NCBI GenBank assembly: GCA_020638295.1
Contig: JACKIU010000001.1
Coordinates: forward strand, 868,001 to 932,000
Source: Rhodospirillales bacterium
GTDB taxonomy: Bacteria; Pseudomonadota; Alphaproteobacteria; Micavibrionales; Micavibrionaceae
DNA length: 64,000 bases
Direction of reading: 5' to 3'
Part shown: piece by piece, positions 58,938 through 64,000 of the stretch
Position numbering within the stretch: position 1 is the first letter of the stretch
How the letters are laid out: every line of letters begins with the position of its first letter
Made by a program: the position numbers and the translations under genes
The notes under the pieces: generated by a model
The model's database searches: none
Told to the model about the DNA's origin: nothing
What the model saw: the letters and a program-made list of their open reading frames with translations, nothing else

Positions 58938-61385
58938 ATGCAGGATTCAATTTCATCCGCCGCGATGGTGCGGCCTCCCTATCTTGAAGGGTTAAATAAC
59001 GAGCAACGCGAGGCTGTTGAAAGCCTGGACGGGCCGGTGCTGGTGCTGGCGGGTGCGGGGACCGGAAAGACGCGGGTCTTGACGACGCGGCTGGCGCATT
59101 TGCTGCATACGGGCCGGGCGTATCCTTCGCAAATTCTGGCTGTGACCTTTACGAATAAAGCGGCTCAGGAAATGAAAGCGCGGGTGAGTCAGCTGATGGG
59201 CGGTGCGCCGGTTGAGGGCTGGTGGCTGGGGACGTTCCATTCGCTGGCGGCAAGGATGCTGCGGCGGCATGCCGATCTGGTGGGCTTAAGCTCGAATTTC
59301 ACGATTCTCGATCCGGACGATCAGGTGCGCTTGCTCAAGCAAATTATGGAAGCGAATAACATTGATACCAAGAAATGGGCGCCCAAGGCAATGATCGGGT
59401 TTATCGATCGCTGGAAGGATCGCGGCCTTACGCCCGCGCAGGTGAGCGCGGATGAGGTTGGCGATATCGCCGATGGCAAATTGCCGATGCTGTATGAGAT
59501 TTACCAGCGGCGGTTGCGCGAGGTAAATGCGTGTGATTTCGGAGATTTGTTGTTGCATATGATCACGATTCTGAAAGACCCGGCCAACGCCCATCTGCTG
59601 GATGAGTATCACCGTCGTTTTCGCTATATCATGGTCGATGAGTATCAGGATACCAACGTGGCGCAGTATTTGTGGTTGCGGTTGCTGGCGCTAAAACGCA
59701 ACCGTCATCCCGTAGGACGCTCGCACGAACGGGAGCCGGGAAAGAGCAGCGCTGAAAGCGCTGCACATATGGATCCCCGCTGTTTAAATCAGCCTCCGGC
59801 TGATCGCGGGGATGACAGTGAGTGGAATAGCGGCGCTAACATCTGCTGCGTGGGGGATGACGATCAGTCGATCTATGGCTGGCGCGGGGCGGAGGTTGGC
59901 AATATTTTGCGGTTCGAAAAAGACTTTGAGGGCGCGAAGATTATCCGGCTGGAGCAGAATTATCGCAGCACGAATAATATCCTTAAGGCTGCGCATGGGG
60001 TGATTTCCAAGAATGACGGGCGGTTGGGCAAGGAGCTTTGGTCCGATGCCGGGGATGGCGAGAAAATCACGGTGCGGGGCCTGTGGGACGGTGAGGCCGA
60101 AGCGCGCTGGGTTGGTGAAGAGATTGAGCAACTGCAAAGAAAATACGAAATGTCATCCCGAGCGAAGTCGAGGGATCTTTATAATAAAATGCAGGACAAA
60201 GATCCCTCCACTCCGCTGCGCTCCGGTCGGGATGACAATAGAGGAGAGTGTTCTTTAAATGAAATCGCTATACTCGTGCGCGCCGGGTTTCAAACGCGTG
60301 AATTTGAGGAGCGGTTTATCAAGCTTGGTCTGCCCTACAAAGTGATCGGGGGCCCGCGTTTTTACGAGCGGATGGAAATTCGCGATGCGCTGGCTTATTT
60401 GCGGGTGACGATGCAAAAGGCCGACGATCTGGCGCTGGAGCGGATTATCAATACGCCCAAGCGCGGGATTGGCGGTGCGACGGTGCAGACGCTGTACGCA
60501 TACGGGCGGACGCATGGGGTTTGCCTGCATGATGCGGTGATGGATTTGACGCAGACCGATGAGCTGCGCCCCAAGGTTAAAAGTACCCTGATGAAATTGC
60601 TGGATGATTTCGGGCGCTGGCGGTCGTTGATTGAGACGGTGCATCATGCGGAGCTGGCGGCGCAAATCTTGGATGAATCCGGCTATATGCAGATGTGGAA
60701 AGAGGACAAAACGCCCGAGGCGCCGGGGCGGCTGGAGAATTTGAAAGAACTGATTTCCGGAATGCAGGAATATGAGAGCTTGCCGCAGTTTTTAGAGCAT
60801 GTGGCGCTGGTGCTGGAAAATCAGGATGCTTCGGGCGGCGAGTTTGTCAGTATCATGACGCTACATGGGGCGAAGGGGCTGGAGTTTGACGCGGTATTTT
60901 TGCCGGGTTGGGAAGAAGGGTTGTTTCCTTCGCAACGATCGATGGATGAGAATGGCCTGAAGGGATTGGAAGAAGAACGGCGGCTGGCCTATGTCGGGAT
61001 TACGCGGGCCAAGCAGAAGGCCTATATATCGTTTGCGGCGAACCGGCGGATGTATGGATCATGGACGAATGCCATTCCCTCACGTTTTGTCGATGAATTG
61101 CCGAAAGCGCAGACGGACGTGCAGTCCGATCTCGGGCTGGCCGGTAGCGGGCGCTCAAGTCATTGGGATAGTTCAGGATTTGCGCCGAAGGTACAGAAGC
61201 GGATGGTGCATGAGCGTAAGGTGATGAGTGAAAGCGGCACTGTCTTTGCGCGCGGGGACCGAGTGTTTCACGATAAGTTCGGCTATGGCAAGATCATCAA
61301 TATCGACGGGCATAAGCTGGATATCGCGTTTGAAAAATCCGGTCAAAAGCGTGTGATGGATAGCTTTGTCGAAAAGCATGACTGA
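58938..61385 (+). CDS. UvrD/PcrA-type ATP-dependent DNA helicase with two inserted repeats
   Basis: An 815-residue superfamily 1A helicase that unwinds DNA in repair. Motif I is LAGAGTGKTRVL near residue 37; VDEYQDTN, GDDDQSIYGWRGA, EQNYRSTNNI, GPRFYERMEIRDALAYLRV, TLHGAKGLEFDAVFLPGWEEGLFP and EERRLAYVGITRAK are intact. Two stretches are not found in other family members as I know them: residues about 256-293 and about 405-433. Each is encoded by a GTCATCCC...GGGATGAC palindromic repeat. The reading frame is kept, and both sites fall between conserved motifs, so activity is probably retained. Confidence 0.95.
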   Translation: MQDSISSAAMVRPPYLEGLNNEQREAVESLDGPVLVLAGAGTGKTRVLTTRLAHLLHTGRAYPSQILAVTFTNKAAQEMKARVSQLMGGAPVEGWWLGTFHSLAARMLRRHADLVGLSSNFTILDPDDQVRLLKQIMEANNIDTKKWAPKAMIGFIDRWKDRGLTPAQVSADEVGDIADGKLPMLYEIYQRRLREVNACDFGDLLLHMITILKDPANAHLLDEYHRRFRYIMVDEYQDTNVAQYLWLRLLALKRNRHPVGRSHEREPGKSSAESAAHMDPRCLNQPPADRGDDSEWNSGANICCVGDDDQSIYGWRGAEVGNILRFEKDFEGAKIIRLEQNYRSTNNILKAAHGVISKNDGRLGKELWSDAGDGEKITVRGLWDGEAEARWVGEEIEQLQRKYEMSSRAKSRDLYNKMQDKDPSTPLRSGRDDNRGECSLNEIAILVRAGFQTREFEERFIKLGLPYKVIGGPRFYERMEIRDALAYLRVTMQKADDLALERIINTPKRGIGGATVQTLYAYGRTHGVCLHDAVMDLTQTDELRPKVKSTLMKLLDDFGRWRSLIETVHHAELAAQILDESGYMQMWKEDKTPEAPGRLENLKELISGMQEYESLPQFLEHVALVLENQDASGGEFVSIMTLHGAKGLEFDAVFLPGWEEGLFPSQRSMDENGLKGLEEERRLAYVGITRAKQKAYISFAANRRMYGSWTNAIPSRFVDELPKAQTDVQSDLGLAGSGRSSHWDSSGFAPKVQKRMVHERKVMSESGTVFARGDRVFHDKFGYGKIINIDGHKLDIAFEKSGQKRVMDSFVEKHD
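59704..59816. repeat. Palindromic repeat inserted in the helicase gene (copy 1)
   Basis: A 113-bp element GTCATCCCGTAGGACGCTCG...CGCGGGGATGAC, with blocks ACGAACGGGA and CCCCGCTGTTTAA shared with the leuS copy. It is translated in frame as about 38 residues between the Walker B (motif II) region and GDDDQSIYGW. Confidence 0.85.
60152..60236. repeat. Palindromic repeat inserted in the helicase gene (copy 2)
   Basis: An 85-bp element GTCATCCCGAGCGAAGTCGA...GGTCGGGATGAC, with GAGGGATCTTT/AAAGATCCCTC arms also present at 44873-44979. It is translated in frame as about 29 residues between motifs IV and V. Confidence 0.85.
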
Positions 61386-61454
61386 GATTACACATGCGGG
61401 CTGGATATTTTGTTTTAAAGCCGCCATATTAAACCATATTTTGCGGAGGTCGTT

Positions 61455-62402
61455 ATGAACATGAAAAACAAAATCGCAACCGTATTCGGCGGCACAGGAT
61501 TTGTCGGGCGGCAGGTGGTGCGCGAACTGGCGGCGCGCGGGGTGATTATCAAGGTGGCGACCAGAGTGCCGGAGCGCGCCTATTTCCTCAAACCCGATGG
61601 CGCGGTGGGGCAGATTGTTCCGGTTGTCTGTGATTATGCGGATGAGAAAAGTCTGGCTGCGGCGATTGCGGGTAGTGATTATGTGATCAACTGTATTGGT
61701 GTCTTGTTTGAAAAGGGCAAGCGGCAGAAATTTCAGAAAATTCATAGTGATTTACCAACGGCGATTGCCGGTTTGTGTGCTAAAGCCGGTGTGGGGCGGC
61801 TGGTGCACTTTTCTGCGCTGGGTGTTGATAAGGGCACATCGAAATACGCCAAGACCAAATTGGAAGGGGAAAAGGGCGTGCTGGCCAATTCCCCGAAGGC
61901 GACGATTTTACGACCGAGCGTGATTTTCGGTGAGGATGATTCCTTTTTTAATATGTTTGCGGAAATGGCGCGTTATGCTCCGGCTCTGCCGTTGATTGGC
62001 GGGGGTAAGACGAAGTTCCAGCCGGTTTATGTCGGCGATGTTGCCAGAGCGGTTTTGGCGGCTTTGGAACAGCCACAGGCGCAGGGTCAAATTTATGAGC
62101 TGGGCGGGCCGGACGTTCTGAACTTTAAGGAAATTTATGAACGCTTGTTCCGCTATACCGGGCGCAAGCGCTGTCTGGTCAGTTTGCCGTACGGGCTGGC
62201 CAAAGTACAGGCGAGCTTTATGAGCGTTTTGCCACAGCCGCCGTTGACGCGCGATCAAGTGGAATCGCTTAAGACGGATAATGTTGTTTCACCGACGGCG
62301 CAGGGTTTGGCGGATCTGGGCGTATTACCAACAGCGCTGGATGTGATTTTGCCAACCTATCTTAAAAGTTACCGGGATGGCGGGCGTTTTGCCGCACAAT
62401 AA
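61455..62402 (+). CDS. NDUFA9-like NAD(P)-binding protein
   Basis: A 315-residue Rossmann-fold protein of the atypical short-chain dehydrogenase group related to complex I subunit NDUFA9. It opens IATVFGGTGFVGRQVVRELAARG with the GGTGFVG nucleotide-binding motif, followed by CIGVLFEKGKRQKFQKIHSDLP, HFSALGVD and a YAKTK catalytic-like Tyr-Lys pair. In Alphaproteobacteria homologues may be complex I accessory proteins; other roles are possible. GGAGG lies 6 bases before the ATG at 61455. surA follows in the same direction. Confidence 0.88.
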   Translation: MNMKNKIATVFGGTGFVGRQVVRELAARGVIIKVATRVPERAYFLKPDGAVGQIVPVVCDYADEKSLAAAIAGSDYVINCIGVLFEKGKRQKFQKIHSDLPTAIAGLCAKAGVGRLVHFSALGVDKGTSKYAKTKLEGEKGVLANSPKATILRPSVIFGEDDSFFNMFAEMARYAPALPLIGGGKTKFQPVYVGDVARAVLAALEQPQAQGQIYELGGPDVLNFKEIYERLFRYTGRKRCLVSLPYGLAKVQASFMSVLPQPPLTRDQVESLKTDNVVSPTAQGLADLGVLPTALDVILPTYLKSYRDGGRFAAQ

Positions 62403-62423
62403 TTTTAAGCAAGGATTTTAAAG

Positions 62424-63374
62424 ATGCGTAGATTTTTGCTGTTTGTTTTGGCTCTGTCGTTTGTGGCGTTTGCGGCGCAGGGTTCCTATGCGGCGCGGTC
62501 GGAAAGCATTGTTGCGGTCGTGAATGAAGATGCGATTACATTATCGGATATGAATGACCGTATGGGGTTGATTGTCGCGTCTTCAGGATTGCCCAATACG
62601 CAGGATGTGCGCGATAAGCTGACGCCGCAGATTATGGGGTCGCTGGTCGATGAGTTGATCCGCATGCAGGAAGCCCGGCGGTTGGATTTGTCGGTCAGTC
62701 CGGAGGAAATCGATCAGGGGTTTGCGACGATTGCCCAGCAGAATAATATGTCGGCGGAGGATTTTCGCACGATGATTGCGCGCGGTGGTCTGAATATCCG
62801 GACGATGGAAGACCAGATTCGGGCGCAGATCGCTTGGGGGAAGGTTGTGCAGTCCAAGCTGCGGCCGCAGGTGGTGGTGACAGAAAGCGATATCGATGCG
62901 CATCTGGAACGGATTACGGCCAATACAGGCAAGCCGGAATATCTGGTGTCGGAAATTTTTCTTCCCGTCGATGCGGCGCAGGATGAGGCTCAGGTGCGCC
63001 AGTTGGCCTTGAAATTGATGCAGGAAATCCGTAGCGGGCAAGCGCCGTTCTTCAAAGTCGCGCAGCAATTTTCAAAATCGGCGGGGGCCCCGCAAGGCGG
63101 CGATATGGGCTGGGTTACGCAAGGCCAGCTGCAGCCTGAGCTGGATGAGGTTTTAACGCGTTTGGAAAAAGGGCAGGTTAGCGATCCGGTGCGCAGCGCT
63201 GCGGGCTATCATATACTCAATGTGCGGGAACAGCGGACAATCGCGCCGGAAAACATGCCGAGCCGTGAACAGGTGATGAGTTTTTTAGGAAACCAGCGTC
63301 TTGAGCGGTTGCAGCGCCGTTATCTGATGGATTTGAAATCAACGGCTTTTATCGAGAATCGTCTTGAGCAGTGA
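62424..63374 (+). CDS. surA: SurA-type periplasmic peptidyl-prolyl isomerase
   Basis: A 316-residue periplasmic chaperone that helps outer-membrane proteins fold. A signal peptide (ending SYAA) is followed by a SurA_N domain (IVAVVNEDAITLSDMNDRM) and one parvulin domain (FFKVAQQFSKSAGAPQGGDMGWVTQGQLQPELDEVL, then VSDPVRSAAGYHILNVREQR). AAGGA precedes the ATG. In this lineage it is usually followed by pdxA and rsmA; here rsmA follows directly, with overlapping genes, and lptD is not upstream. Confidence 0.9.
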   Translation: MRRFLLFVLALSFVAFAAQGSYAARSESIVAVVNEDAITLSDMNDRMGLIVASSGLPNTQDVRDKLTPQIMGSLVDELIRMQEARRLDLSVSPEEIDQGFATIAQQNNMSAEDFRTMIARGGLNIRTMEDQIRAQIAWGKVVQSKLRPQVVVTESDIDAHLERITANTGKPEYLVSEIFLPVDAAQDEAQVRQLALKLMQEIRSGQAPFFKVAQQFSKSAGAPQGGDMGWVTQGQLQPELDEVLTRLEKGQVSDPVRSAAGYHILNVREQRTIAPENMPSREQVMSFLGNQRLERLQRRYLMDLKSTAFIENRLEQ

Positions 63375-64000
63375 AAGCTTTTTGTCGGCATTAGAAGCTT
63401 TGCCGCCATTGCGCGACGTGATTGCGGCGCATAATCTCCGGGCGGAAAAAGCGCTGGGGCAGAATTTTCTGCTCGACCTGAATATGACCGATAAAATTGC
63501 GCGTCAGGCCGGGGATTTATCCGGCAAAACCGTAATCGAGATCGGGCCGGGGCCGGGCGGGCTGACGCGGTCTTTGTTGCGCGTTGGGGCGAAAAAGGTG
63601 ATTGCGGTGGAATTTGATCTGCGCGCGGTTGGCGCTTTGCAGGCTTTGGTACAAGCGGCGGAGGGGCGGCTTACGGTTGTGCAAGCGGATGCGCTGGAAG
63701 TCGATCTGGCGACGCTCTGTGAAGGGCCGCGGGTGATTGTCGCCAATTTGCCGTATAATATCGCCACACCGCTCCTGACGGGCTGGCTGGCGCAAATTCG
63801 TAGCGGTTTTGGCGTTTATGATGAAATGATTTTGATGTTTCAAAAGGAAGTGGCCCAGCGGATTGTAGCGCGGCCCGGGGATAAGGCCTATGGCCGGTTA
63901 TCGGTGATCAGCCAATGGTTGTGCGAAACGCGGAAATGTTTTGATTTGCCGCCCGGGGCGTTTACGCCGCCGCCGAAAGTGAGTTCGAGCGTGGTGCGGT
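63364..64000 (+). CDS. rsmA: 16S rRNA dimethyladenosine transferase RsmA, partial
   Basis: RsmA (KsgA) dimethylates A1518 and A1519 of 16S rRNA. The partial 212-residue product has ALGQNFLLDLNMTDKIARQAG, the SAM-binding IEIGPGPGGLTRSLL and the catalytic NLPYNIATPLL motif; VSSSVVR at the end shows only a short C-terminal part is missing beyond the window. The start appears to be TTG 63364, overlapping the end of surA by 11 bases; TTG 63382 is an alternative. Confidence 0.93.
   Translation, partial: MSSESFLSALEALPPLRDVIAAHNLRAEKALGQNFLLDLNMTDKIARQAGDLSGKTVIEIGPGPGGLTRSLLRVGAKKVIAVEFDLRAVGALQALVQAAEGRLTVVQADALEVDLATLCEGPRVIVANLPYNIATPLLTGWLAQIRSGFGVYDEMILMFQKEVAQRIVARPGDKAYGRLSVISQWLCETRKCFDLPPGAFTPPPKVSSSVVR

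Noticed and set aside
59704..60236. Reading the helicase inserts as introns or inteins
   Set aside because: They are under 130 bp, lack splice motifs and match intergenic palindromic repeats; the frame stays open through them.
1..64000. CRISPR arrays, tRNA and rRNA genes
   Set aside because: No regularly spaced direct repeats and no cloverleaf or rRNA segments were recognised by eye; a tRNAscan or covariance search was not possible here.

Overview
The window is a 64-kb piece of an alphaproteobacterial chromosome. This rests on the gene order hemE-hemH-hemJ-rho and mnmE-mnmG-rsmG-parA-parB, on the block DUF3576-GT25-leuS-lptE with holA further along the same strand, on a DUF6489 gene, on the surA-rsmA end, on a SAM-II riboswitch (mostly known from Alphaproteobacteria) and on GTTTCACGTGAAAC parS sites. 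GC looks mid-range by eye. The gene style recalls free-living, small-genome lineages such as Micavibrionales, but that placement is only an impression. All usable genes read with the standard code.

Layout. 0-5 kb: a leftward partial gene, a 370-bp gap that may hold the chromosome origin, then the haem genes and rho. 5-17 kb: a CBS protein, a CxxC-rich zinc protein, DUF6489, a Nudix hydrolase, then the origin-proximal block mnmE, mnmG, rsmG, parA and parB, a frameshifted EamA permease and holA. Seven parS sites lie between 1.9 and 14.2 kb and an eighth lies in leuS. 17-21 kb: a leftward cluster under a SAM-II riboswitch encodes a MetA-like acyltransferase, a GCS2-type glutamate-cysteine ligase-like enzyme and two unknown proteins. 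21-32 kb: lptE, leuS, a GT25 glycosyltransferase, a DUF3576 lipoprotein, a major porin, yggS, an Smr protein, an M23 peptidase and unknowns. 32-40 kb: hslU and hslV, unusually separated by a SulP transporter and an acidic protein, then hypothetical genes. 40-50 kb: a trypsin-like lipoprotein and the histidine genes hisB, hisD, hisH, hisA, hisF and hisE, interrupted by greB, a retropepsin-like protease and a 1.6-kb cassette. 50-64 kb: an IS200 element, panD, a HIT protein, comM (yifB), an IS630 element, a LOG protein, a diguanylate cyclase, a UvrD-type helicase, an NDUFA9-like protein, surA and the start of rsmA.

Mobile and repeated DNA stands out. Two families of palindromic repeats (GTCATCCC...GGGATGAC and GTCATTGCGAG...CTCGCAATGAC) are dispersed between genes, and copies of the first lie in frame inside leuS (once) and the UvrD-type helicase (twice), in the manner of Rickettsia palindromic elements. 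A nucleotidyltransferase plus 2H-phosphoesterase cassette is bounded by 95-bp direct repeats of the 3' end of a GNAT gene. An IS200 element splits the signal peptide of a small lipoprotein gene, and an IS630 element sits at the stop codon of another gene. Several genes (hisE, the EamA permease, the IS200 transposase) carry small indels, which may be real decay or assembly error.
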